A DNA stretch of 58,867 nt, from contig DIET01000023.1 of NCBI GenBank assembly GCA_002418765.1, positions 1,758-60,624 on the forward strand, read 5' to 3'. The stretch's first letter is position 1; each line of letters begins with the position of its first letter. Below are positions 34,621 through 43,025 of the stretch, in pieces. The position numbers were made by a program, and so were the translations under genes. This DNA comes from Peptococcaceae bacterium UBA5767 (GTDB lineage: Bacteria > Bacillota > TC1 > UBA5767). The notes below the pieces were generated by a model. It saw only the letters and a program-made list of their open reading frames with translations, did no database searches and was not told the DNA's origin.

Positions 34621-35796
34621 ATGAAACGACTTACTATACTGCTATTTTCCATGTTCATACTGCTCAGTGGGTGTAGCGCCCAGACACCGGATACCGATTT
34701 ACTGGCCGTAGTCACAACAGATAACCTTGTAGGATTTGTCAATCTTCAGGGTGAATATGTGGTTGAACCCATCTACGATACCGGCTATATCAACAGCCCC
34801 ATCTTGCTCGGGCTTCTCAGCATGAATGAAAACAGAGCAGCCGTCCACAAAGATGGCCTTTGGGGCTATATTGACCGTTATGGTGATGAAGTGATTGCAC
34901 TCACCTATGACCAGGCTCTTCCCTTTTCTGAAGGTCTAGCACCGGTGGCCAAAGATGACAAATGGGGCTATATCAACAAACAAGGTGAACTGATCATCGA
35001 TTACACCTTTGAGGCTGCCTATCCCTTCAGTGATGGATTGGCCAAAATCATTCAAAATGATCAGTTTGGTTTCATCAACAAGGATGGAATCGTGGTCATC
35101 GAACCCATCTACACCTATGCTTTCCCATTTGAAAATGGATTCGCCAGAATCGTCCATAACGATCTTATGGGCGTGATCAACAAAGATGGTCTGTTTGTCG
35201 TAGAACCAATTTACGATTTTATCGATGCCTACGAAGAAGGACTAGCACTCACCATCTTGGATGGAAAATATGGCTACCTCAACAAAGACGGCGATCTGGC
35301 CATATCTGCGAATTATTCCAAAGCATATGCCTTTTCAGATGGGCTGGCGCTTATATCTGACGACCATCATGTGGCTTACATCAACAAGGATGGAGAGGAA
35401 GTCATATCCATAGACGGTGTTTCTGGCTCCTTCTCCGAAGGACGGGCCATCGTACAGCAAGAAGAAAAATTAGGCTTTATCGATCTGGAAGGAAATGTGG
35501 TGATTCCAGGCGACTACCTGAATGCCGGGGATTTTCACGACGGACTGGCACCTGCCTTCAAAGATAACAAATGGGGCTACATCAACAAAGAAGGTGAAGA
35601 AATCATTCCTTTTCAATTTGACGGAGCCTATGCATTCTATGATGGGCATACCATTGTGCTCGATGATGTCAACTACCGGTTGATTGACAAACAAGGAAAC
35701 ATCTCAGAAAATAGTTTTATGGGCATCAACATCGTTCCTTTCCTGGGCTACAGCATTGGCGACTACATGAGCGCCCTGGATTTTTACGGCAATTGA
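34621..35796 (+). CDS. WG-repeat lipoprotein
   Basis: A 391-residue lipoprotein (lipobox LSGC) built almost wholly of ten WG repeats of about 35 residues, each with a beta core such as WGYINKQGELII followed by a YxxAxPFSDGLA turn. The repeats probably form a beta-propeller-like or solenoid surface domain. WG-repeat proteins are common on Firmicutes surfaces but have no settled function. The start at 34621 follows AAGGAG; the upstream open frame to 34531 covers the promoter. Anchored at the outer face of the cell membrane. Confidence 0.88.
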   Translation: MKRLTILLFSMFILLSGCSAQTPDTDLLAVVTTDNLVGFVNLQGEYVVEPIYDTGYINSPILLGLLSMNENRAAVHKDGLWGYIDRYGDEVIALTYDQALPFSEGLAPVAKDDKWGYINKQGELIIDYTFEAAYPFSDGLAKIIQNDQFGFINKDGIVVIEPIYTYAFPFENGFARIVHNDLMGVINKDGLFVVEPIYDFIDAYEEGLALTILDGKYGYLNKDGDLAISANYSKAYAFSDGLALISDDHHVAYINKDGEEVISIDGVSGSFSEGRAIVQQEEKLGFIDLEGNVVIPGDYLNAGDFHDGLAPAFKDNKWGYINKEGEEIIPFQFDGAYAFYDGHTIVLDDVNYRLIDKQGNISENSFMGINIVPFLGYSIGDYMSALDFYGN

Positions 35797-35850
35797 TTCA
35801 CCCAGTCCAATAATAGATATAAGAGTTTTTCTCAAAAAATAATCGCATGA

Positions 35851-35889
35851 AAAAGGCTACATTCCCACTAGGAAAATGTAGCCTTTTCT
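35851..35889. terminator. Bidirectional terminator between WG lipoprotein and UPF0182 genes
   Basis: AAAAGGCTACATT pairs with AATGTAGCCTTTT. Poly-A on one side and poly-T on the other let it work for both convergent genes. Confidence 0.9.
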
Positions 35890-35908
35890 TATTTCGTGAT
35901 TACTCATG

Positions 35909-38725
35909 TTAAACAGAATCAGGTATGATCGTTTCTCCCTCAGGCAGATTAGGCTCCTGTGTCGCTTCTTCTGCTCCACCCAGCTGATCGAGGAGCATTT
36001 CCAATTCTTTGATGTTTTCTTTCAGTTCATTCACCAAACTACGTAATCTATCCTCATCAATGTCCACATCATCTACAGGTCTGTCTTCTCCCGAGGCATC
36101 TCCTACATCACCAATCACCTCTACCTCTGTTGGCAACTGCTTTTCAAAAAATGCCTTGATGGCCACATCCAGTTCATTGGTCTCCACCATGATGAGATCC
36201 TTGCCTACAGCAAACACGATTGCTTGCATCTGTGGTATGCTTGAACCTTCTCGCTCTGCCTTCAGATAAATGGGTTCAACATAGATGAAACCACCATTCA
36301 TGGGCAATGTAATTAAATTACCACGAATCACGTTACTACCACTTTTATCCCACAAACTCAACTTTCCAGAAATTTCGGTGTTCTGGTCAATAAGAGAGTC
36401 AATCATGAGCGGGCCTTGTATTTCCAAATTCTTGGGCAGTTTGTAGAGCAGCAACTCACCATAATGCTCCCCATCACTTCTGGCCGCCAGCCAGGCCACC
36501 ATGTTGTTTCGCGGCTGATCTCCTCTGGATGCCGGGGTAAAAGGCATTTTGAGAATAAACTCAGTATCTGTTCTGTCCGGATTATCAGGAAGAGCCATGA
36601 CAGCATAATATGGTTGGATGTTTTCAGTCAACCCTCCCTCTAACGCTTTCTTGGCAATACTCCAAGTGTCTTCCTTATTGTAAAATACCGAGGAATCCTC
36701 CACATGATAATTTAGCAACATATTGCTTTGTATATTGAAATAATCTTCCGGATAACGAACATGAGCCCTCAAGTCCTCTGGCATATTTGATTTGGGCTGA
36801 AACACACCGGGGAAGATTTTGCTGTACGTTTTGATTACTGGATCTTTCTCATCAAAGATATAAAAATCCACTTCTCCATGATAAGGATCAATGGTGACTT
36901 TAACAGCGTTTCTTATATAATTGATGGAACCGTAAGGCGCGGCATAAGGAAATCCCGTTTTATGGGTATAGGCATCCAGCATCCAAATCATGCTTCCATC
37001 ATTGCGCACCACCAAATACGGGTCTTGATCATAAGCCAAAAACGGTGCCAGGGTCTCTACTCTCTCCTTGATGTTGCGAATCATCAAAAGCTTGCTGTTG
37101 CCATCAATCTCACCTGTCACATAAAAACGAAGCGTGTCAAAATAAAAACTAAGCATCAGTTTGTTAAAAGGTGTAAAACTGATTCCACCACGTCCGTCAT
37201 AGGTATTTTCCATATTGTTATCACCTTGCGGATAATCGAACTCCATCGTTTTACTACCTGCAATCACATAACCATATTCCTCATCCAATGTTAACTCACC
37301 AAAATAAAACCGAGGATCGATCGTCTGCAAACTGGGATACTCGGTCTGCGGTGGGATATCCTTCAAAACCAGTTCCGCATAGCCATTGCTGTCCATGACA
37401 TTGGCAAAGGTTCCCACTACGCCAAATCCATGTGTATAGCGCATGGTAAGATTGATGAAGGTTCCTGCTTTTTCAGTCAAAGCTGGCTGAGATATTTCCC
37501 GAGCCGAAATCAAAACCTCCCTTAACCTGCCATCGATCATATAACGATCCACATCAATATCATTGAATCGATAGTAATAACGTAGTCCTTGCTGTTGCGA
37601 AATAACTTCCCGAAGCGGCTCAGGGTCGTTAAGACGCACATTGTCTAAAGTATACGTATTTTCCATCATATCCTCATAACCAAGCTTCACATCGCCAGTA
37701 TACTGCTTGTTGATGACATCGTTGAGATCATAGGCTTCTCTAGTAAAAAAGATTTCCTGTTCGATATAGGCCTCTTCCAAAGCAAATTCATTGTTGCTCA
37801 CGGAATACTGTACCACAGCAATGGCCACGTTGCCCAAAAGAAACACCGCCACATAAAGAGCCAACGGATATAGGAGAAAGCGGTAGTTTTGCTTACTTCT
37901 GTACAACAACCCCGCCAACGCTGCCACAAGGGCAATGCCAGTCAAGATAAATGCCAAAGGAATCGCAGCATGAATATCTGTGAATCCGCCTCCAAATACA
38001 TAACCCCGTTGTGAGTAAAGTGTAGCAAAAATACTCATAAAGTTCCTTGCGGCCAAAACCAAAAAGCTAAGACTCAACAAACTGCCAAGCCATTTGCGAA
38101 TACCCACATACATGGAAAGCTTGGGGTTGGTCCTGGGATTGAAGGTAATCAGCCCTGTCGAAAAATAGAATATACTGCTCAAAAAGAAGGTAGGCAAAAT
38201 AACGCCTGAAAGCTTATCCAGCACAAAAGTGATCAAGGGGATTCTGAACAAATAAAACCCCACATCAATGTTGAAAATCGGTTCCGCGATACCAAATGAT
38301 TCTGCCTGCATGAATTCCAGTACGCTCATCCACCCTTGTTGTGAAAAGGCGAGCCCCAAAACCATCGAGAAAACCAGGCTGCCCCAGATAATGGGTTTGC
38401 GTAGTCTTGATAAATTGAGCATCTGCATCTGCTCAACGCGCTGTAAAAAAGGCACCTCAAACGGATTGCGAATATCGATATAATCCTTTTTGGCTTTCTC
38501 ATAAACACCTATCGCATGTGTTAAAGCATAGCGTAGAAAAAGAAAATATAGTAAAGAACTGGCCAAAAACAAAGCAATTTTGACCACAATAGGTGTAGAA
38601 TAAAGATTAAGGTATCCGAGAACATTAAACCATGTTCCTCGAATATAAAACATAGCCATGAGTTGTAAAACCATAAACATAACAACCAAAACACCGATCA
38701 ACAGGATTGGTTTTTTACTTTTCAT
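35909..38725 (-). CDS. UPF0182 family large membrane protein
   Basis: A 938-residue protein of the UPF0182/COG1615 family. It has about seven TM helices in the first 310 residues, then a large extracytoplasmic domain of about 560 residues, and an acidic C-terminal tail with a short helical stretch (LVNELKENIKELEMLLDQLG) . The family is widespread in actinobacteria, cyanobacteria and Clostridia and its function is not established. GGAG lies nine bases before the ATG. It is convergent with the WG lipoprotein gene and divergent from the methyltransferase/reductase fusion. Confidence 0.92.
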   Translation of the reverse strand: MKSKKPILLIGVLVVMFMVLQLMAMFYIRGTWFNVLGYLNLYSTPIVVKIALFLASSLLYFLFLRYALTHAIGVYEKAKKDYIDIRNPFEVPFLQRVEQMQMLNLSRLRKPIIWGSLVFSMVLGLAFSQQGWMSVLEFMQAESFGIAEPIFNIDVGFYLFRIPLITFVLDKLSGVILPTFFLSSIFYFSTGLITFNPRTNPKLSMYVGIRKWLGSLLSLSFLVLAARNFMSIFATLYSQRGYVFGGGFTDIHAAIPLAFILTGIALVAALAGLLYRSKQNYRFLLYPLALYVAVFLLGNVAIAVVQYSVSNNEFALEEAYIEQEIFFTREAYDLNDVINKQYTGDVKLGYEDMMENTYTLDNVRLNDPEPLREVISQQQGLRYYYRFNDIDVDRYMIDGRLREVLISAREISQPALTEKAGTFINLTMRYTHGFGVVGTFANVMDSNGYAELVLKDIPPQTEYPSLQTIDPRFYFGELTLDEEYGYVIAGSKTMEFDYPQGDNNMENTYDGRGGISFTPFNKLMLSFYFDTLRFYVTGEIDGNSKLLMIRNIKERVETLAPFLAYDQDPYLVVRNDGSMIWMLDAYTHKTGFPYAAPYGSINYIRNAVKVTIDPYHGEVDFYIFDEKDPVIKTYSKIFPGVFQPKSNMPEDLRAHVRYPEDYFNIQSNMLLNYHVEDSSVFYNKEDTWSIAKKALEGGLTENIQPYYAVMALPDNPDRTDTEFILKMPFTPASRGDQPRNNMVAWLAARSDGEHYGELLLYKLPKNLEIQGPLMIDSLIDQNTEISGKLSLWDKSGSNVIRGNLITLPMNGGFIYVEPIYLKAEREGSSIPQMQAIVFAVGKDLIMVETNELDVAIKAFFEKQLPTEVEVIGDVGDASGEDRPVDDVDIDEDRLRSLVNELKENIKELEMLLDQLGGAEEATQEPNLPEGETIIPDSV

Positions 38726-38738
38726 CAGGGTTTGCTCC

Positions 38739-38767
38739 TTTCCAAGCAGAATGATTTCCTCTATAAT
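38739..38767 (+). promoter_or_regulatory. Promoter of the homocysteine methyltransferase/MTHFR gene
   Basis: TTTCCA (38739-38744), a 17-base spacer and a perfect TATAAT (38762-38767), about 75 bases before the start. The leader is too short for a SAM riboswitch and none is seen. Confidence 0.65.
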
Positions 38768-38842
38768 GAGAGCGATTCACAAACAAGTTTACTTCTATAT
38801 TGTACTCGTTTCCAAGAAAGAATTCAAAGAAAGAGAAAAAGA

Positions 38843-40639
38843 ATGAACATACGCGAAAAATTGGCTCAAAAAGGCACCTTGCTTCTTGATGGAGCCATGG
38901 GCACCTACTATAATTTAAGAAATGATAAAAAGCTTCCGGTGGTAGATATGGCCGTACTGGACAATCCCAATGAGGTTAAAGCCATCTACCGCGAATACCT
39001 CGAAGCGGGTGCTGATGTACTCAATACCAACACCTTCTCGTCCAATACCTACAAACTGGGTATCCATCGCAAGGAACTAAAGAAACAGTTGCAAACAGCC
39101 TATCTTCTGGCCAAAAATGAAGCCTCCCCCTATGGCAAATGGGTGGCAGCAGATATTGGTCCCTTGCCGGAGATGGTGGGGGGAGAAGAAATTTCTCACC
39201 ACCAGGCACTCGAAGAGTATTTCTTTATCATCGACTGTTTTCTGGAGATGGGCTGTGACCTGTTTAATTTTGAGACTTTTTCCACCACCGCCTATATCAA
39301 AGATTTGGCGGCCTATATCAAAAAAAAGTCCCCCGACGCTTTTGTCATGACCAGTTTTGTACTGAACAGCAATGGCTATACTGTTCGCGACTATTCTGCC
39401 CAAACCATCATTGATTCACTTAGTGATGATATAAATATCGATGTGGTTGGGTTCAACTGTGGAACTGGTCCGACCCATCTTTACCACAATCTGCAACACT
39501 TGGTTTTGCCTAATGGCTACTTCTCTGTGGTTCCCAACGCCAGTTATCCCGAAGTCATCGATGACCATATCATCTATTCCCAAAACCCGGAATACTTCAC
39601 GGAAATTATGATGGATATGCGCCGTTTGGGTATTCAGGTGCTGGGTGGATGCTGTGGGACCACCCCAGACCATATCCGCTTATTACGACAAGCTATTGAT
39701 AATGAGCCATGGCCCATCGAGCGCAAACCCGGAGAAGCTGTCAAACCAGAAGTCATGGCCAAAAAACGAAGTAATCCATTTGCCGAAAAAATGCAAGCCG
39801 GAAAATTTATCATCGCTGTGGAACTACCACCACCTAGTGACGCCAATATTGATGACGTAAAAAAAATGGCAAAAAAGATGAAGCGTGCTGGAGCCGATAT
39901 TGTCACTTTTTCTGATTCACCTCTGGGAAGAGCCAGAACCAACCCCATCGCTCTTTCAGCCAAGATCAAGAGAGAAGTGGGTATCTGCGCCTTACCGCAT
40001 CTATGTTGCCGAGACCGAAACACCATCGCACTAAAATCGGACCTACTCGGTGCCTACATTGAAGACCTGAACAATATTCTTCTGGTCACCGGTGATCCCA
40101 TTCCTCAGGCTGAGCGTTCCGAGATTTCTTCCATCTTCAACTTGAATTCCTTCAAGCTGATAGAGTTGGTTCATTCCATGAATCAATCGGTCTTCGGAGA
40201 TAACCCCTTTTACATTGGAGCTGCTCTAAATCTGAATGTGTCAAACCCGGACCGCGCTGTGGAACGTATGTCCAGAAAACGAGAATTGGGAGCTGATTTC
40301 TTCATGACCCAGCCCATTTATGAACAAGCCGTTGTGGATTACCTGCACACCAACCAGCTTGGTAAACACTATAAAATATTGGCCGGCATCATGCCCATAG
40401 TCAATTATAAGAATGCCCGGTTTCTGAATAATGAAATCCCGGGAGTCCATATTCCAGAATCTATACTGGCGCATTTTCATGAATCACAAAACAAAAATGA
40501 AGCCGAACAAATCGGGATAAATCTTGCCCTTAAGACCATTGAGTCGCTGCGCCATCAAGTGGCAGGCATTTATCTCATCACACCACTGAATCGCATCGAA
40601 ATGATTGAACACATTATCAAAACCATTCGCCAATGGTAA
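38843..40639 (+). CDS. Bifunctional homocysteine S-methyltransferase / 5,10-methylenetetrahydrofolate reductase
   Basis: A 598-residue fusion. Residues about 1-290 form the homocysteine methyltransferase barrel (LLDGAMGTYY, zinc Cys in GFNCGTGP and the CysCys pair in GGCCGTTPDH). Residues about 310-595 form a MetF-like reductase barrel (FIIAVELPPPSD, NNILLVTGDP, FMTQPIYE). No cobalamin-binding domain is present in this protein. The arrangement matches Bacillus YitJ-type enzymes that link one-carbon reduction with methionine synthesis. The start at 38843 has only a weak purine-rich site; the frame is open further upstream but that part overlaps the promoter. Confidence 0.93.
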   Translation: MNIREKLAQKGTLLLDGAMGTYYNLRNDKKLPVVDMAVLDNPNEVKAIYREYLEAGADVLNTNTFSSNTYKLGIHRKELKKQLQTAYLLAKNEASPYGKWVAADIGPLPEMVGGEEISHHQALEEYFFIIDCFLEMGCDLFNFETFSTTAYIKDLAAYIKKKSPDAFVMTSFVLNSNGYTVRDYSAQTIIDSLSDDINIDVVGFNCGTGPTHLYHNLQHLVLPNGYFSVVPNASYPEVIDDHIIYSQNPEYFTEIMMDMRRLGIQVLGGCCGTTPDHIRLLRQAIDNEPWPIERKPGEAVKPEVMAKKRSNPFAEKMQAGKFIIAVELPPPSDANIDDVKKMAKKMKRAGADIVTFSDSPLGRARTNPIALSAKIKREVGICALPHLCCRDRNTIALKSDLLGAYIEDLNNILLVTGDPIPQAERSEISSIFNLNSFKLIELVHSMNQSVFGDNPFYIGAALNLNVSNPDRAVERMSRKRELGADFFMTQPIYEQAVVDYLHTNQLGKHYKILAGIMPIVNYKNARFLNNEIPGVHIPESILAHFHESQNKNEAEQIGINLALKTIESLRHQVAGIYLITPLNRIEMIEHIIKTIRQW

Positions 40640-40667
40640 TCCTACCATTTTCATTATGCTAAGAAGA

Positions 40668-40712
40668 AAACGAGCCTCTCATCGTGTTGTAAACATGATC
40701 AGAGGCTCGTTT
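40668..40712. terminator. Bidirectional terminator, methyltransferase/MTHFR and cyclophilin genes
   Basis: AAACGAGCCTCT (40668-40679) and AGAGGCTCGTTT (40701-40712) are perfectly complementary. The T-rich tail is better on the minus strand (TTTTCTTCTT), so it mainly serves the cyclophilin gene. Confidence 0.82.
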
Positions 40713-40727
40713 GGTGAATGACGATTT

Positions 40728-41261
40728 CTAATACTCATAACTCACTTCAGGCTTAGGATAATCAATACCGAAGGTCTCCACAGTAACAGTCTTCATCACT
40801 TGCGGTTCCAAAGGACAATCATTGCCATTTCGTTTCACAGAAACAATGCGACTTACTTCTTCCATGTTCTCAATAACCTGGCCAAAAGCAGCATACTCAC
40901 CATCAAGATGCGGCGATTTTGCAACCATAATAAAGAACTGGCTTCCTGCGGAATCAGGCAACCTGGTTCTGGCCATAGACAAGATGCCTATGTCATGCTT
41001 TAAATCATTGGCAAAACCATTGCTGGAAAATTCTCCCGGTATCTGATAACCCGGTCCACCCGTTCCTGTAGAATTGGGGCATCCGCCCTGGACCATAAAT
41101 CCAGGAATCACTCGATGAAAGCCCAGGCCATCATAAAATTTCTCACGAATCAAATAGACAAAGTTTCTTACCGTATTAGGGGCAATTTCAGGATACAGTT
41201 CAATGGTAATGATCTCACCATTTTCCATCTCCATGGTAACAATAGGTTTTTTGTTTTCCAT
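40728..41261 (-). CDS. Cyclophilin-type peptidyl-prolyl cis-trans isomerase
   Basis: A 177-residue cytoplasmic cyclophilin without signal peptide. Typical elements are FHRVIPGFMVQGG, GGPGYQIPGEF, LSMARTRLPDSAGSQFFI and AFGQVIENME. It accelerates proline isomerisation during folding. AAGGAG lies nine bases before the ATG. Single gene, convergent with the methyltransferase/reductase fusion. Confidence 0.95.
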   Translation of the reverse strand: MENKKPIVTMEMENGEIITIELYPEIAPNTVRNFVYLIREKFYDGLGFHRVIPGFMVQGGCPNSTGTGGPGYQIPGEFSSNGFANDLKHDIGILSMARTRLPDSAGSQFFIMVAKSPHLDGEYAAFGQVIENMEEVSRIVSVKRNGNDCPLEPQVMKTVTVETFGIDYPKPEVSYEY

Positions 41262-41638
41262 AAATAGACTCTCCTTCGTGTTTGTGTCTGTTTCTAGACA
41301 TCATTATAGCAGAAACGAAATAACTTGCACGGCCTTGGCTACTCTTTTCACCAATTTTCAAAAATTTGTCACCAAAATTTCACAAACCTGTTTTATGATG
41401 ATACTGTAAAGAGGGCAAGAGCATTGCAAAATTCTTTCCCTTCACGTAAGCCATCACTCTTCGCCTGACAATCCTGGGGGTGCGGGTAAAACCATTGCAT
41501 TGATTGGGCGAAAAAAGAGAGCGTGCAACATTGGTTCCGTCTGTTCATGAAGAAAATCTTCAAATGAAATAGCCCCTCACAACACCACAAAAAGTGAAGC
41601 TCCAAAACATGGTGCTCACAAAAAAGGAGGAAAATCCT
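41262..41638. other. Divergent promoter region between the cyclophilin and htrA genes
   Basis: About 375 bases. A TATAAT on the minus strand at 41308-41303 is a likely -10 for the cyclophilin gene, with no good -35. For the htrA side, sequence around 41370-41405 (TTGTCA, TTTCAC, GATACT) is promoter-like but ambiguous, leaving a leader of more than 200 bases. No small ORF or known RNA element was recognised. A minus-strand open frame here overlaps htrA and looks like a shadow. Confidence 0.5.
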
Positions 41639-42916
41639 ATGGATCCATACATGGAAAACAACGCCCCTGGCTTGGAAACTTCTGCCGAACCGCAGGTCGA
41701 TAGCGACACCACGGACACTGCATTTTCCGAAGAATACAAGGCCTTTTTGGAATACAAACAAAAACAAGAAAACAAAAAAGCTGACCGCAAACGTCACCGG
41801 ACTGTACAATGGATAGCACTGCTTCTCATCCTTGCCTTTGTAGCTGGTATTGTGGTAGACGGCCAAACAAATATATATGACCGCACCCTGGATGCCTATT
41901 CCACGCTGATGGGAAATCAACCTGCATCCTCCGATACTTTTGTTCTCGATCAACAACCGCCTACTTCTTCTACGGCAAATGAAACGACCAATGCCATCTC
42001 ACCTGTTGTAGCCATTGCCAAAAAATCTCTGCCCAGCATTGTGGCCATCGAAAGCACCGGTGAAATCACCAATCTCTTTGGAACCCGTTATCAAACCACC
42101 AGCACGGGTTCAGGGATCATCATCAGTGAAGATGGTTATATCGTCACCAATCAACATGTCGTAAATGGAGCCAATGCCCTTCGGGTCATTCTACAAGACC
42201 ATACAGAGTTTTCAGCTACGCTCATAGGGCAAGATGCTTTAAGCGACCTGGCCATCATCAAGATTGACAAGACCGGACTTCCGGCTGCCACCATAGGTGA
42301 TTCATCCACGTTGGAAGTTGGCGAACTGGTTGTCGCCATTGGAAGCCCCGTTGGCCTAAGCTTCGCTGGTTCAGTCACTTCCGGCATCATCAGCGGCATA
42401 AACCGAGAGGTTTACCTTGGCGATAAAACCATGAATCTCATCCAAACAGATGCCGCTATCAACCCTGGCAACAGTGGCGGCGCCTTGGTCAATAGCCAAG
42501 GAGAGGTGATTGGTATCAATGTGCTGAAATTTGCCGATGCCCAGGTGGAAGGCATGAGTTTTTCGATCCCGATCAACGAAGCCAAACCCATCATTGAAGA
42601 ACTCATCAACAAAGGAGAAATCATTCGACCTAATCTGGGTATCCGGGGACGAGACGTGCAAGATCAAGAACAGAGACTAAATGGCTGGCCCCAAGGCGTA
42701 GTCATCGAAGAAATATTGCCTGATTCTGGGGCTTTCCAAGCTGGCTTATCCAGCCAGGATATCATTACCCATGTCAACGATGTCCGAATCGATTCCATCC
42801 AGGGCCTCATTGAAGTCATCCAAACTTATCAGGTTGAAGACATCGTAACACTGACACTGTGGCGAGAAGAACAAACAATCCAGCTGGATGTAACCTTGAC
42901 GCCGAGACAAAATTGA
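41639..42916 (+). CDS. HtrA/DegP-like trypsin-type serine protease with PDZ domain
   Basis: A 425-residue membrane-anchored quality-control protease. A cytoplasmic N-terminus of about 55 residues precedes one TM helix (about 58-75), then the trypsin-like domain (about 125-315) and one C-terminal PDZ (about 330-420). Catalytic residues are His in VTNQHVV, Asp in LSDLAIIKID and Ser in NPGNSGGALVN, so it should be active. The start at 41639 has AGGAGG eight bases before it. Expected to be stress-regulated like Bacillus HtrA, although no CssR-type box was identified. Confidence 0.94.
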   Translation: MDPYMENNAPGLETSAEPQVDSDTTDTAFSEEYKAFLEYKQKQENKKADRKRHRTVQWIALLLILAFVAGIVVDGQTNIYDRTLDAYSTLMGNQPASSDTFVLDQQPPTSSTANETTNAISPVVAIAKKSLPSIVAIESTGEITNLFGTRYQTTSTGSGIIISEDGYIVTNQHVVNGANALRVILQDHTEFSATLIGQDALSDLAIIKIDKTGLPAATIGDSSTLEVGELVVAIGSPVGLSFAGSVTSGIISGINREVYLGDKTMNLIQTDAAINPGNSGGALVNSQGEVIGINVLKFADAQVEGMSFSIPINEAKPIIEELINKGEIIRPNLGIRGRDVQDQEQRLNGWPQGVVIEEILPDSGAFQAGLSSQDIITHVNDVRIDSIQGLIEVIQTYQVEDIVTLTLWREEQTIQLDVTLTPRQN

Positions 42917-42945
42917 TCCTATGCAACCACAACCATACGAGAAAA

Positions 42946-42989
42946 GCAAAGTGCCACCTCTGACTATCCAGTTAGAGGTGGCACTTTGC
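42946..42989. terminator. Bidirectional terminator between htrA and clpB
   Basis: GCAAAGTGCCACCTCT (42946-42961) and AGAGGTGGCACTTTGC (42974-42989) form a perfect 16-base stem between two convergent genes. T tracts beyond the stem are short. Confidence 0.8.
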
Positions 42990-43025
42990 CATCATCAATA
43001 ATCTTTCCTAGACATCCAACCTTGT

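Noticed and set aside
41393..41956. Minus-strand open frame of 187 codons opposite the htrA start
   Set aside because: Overlaps htrA on the opposite strand, has low-quality composition (many Cys, Phe, His) and no ribosome binding site; it is a shadow.
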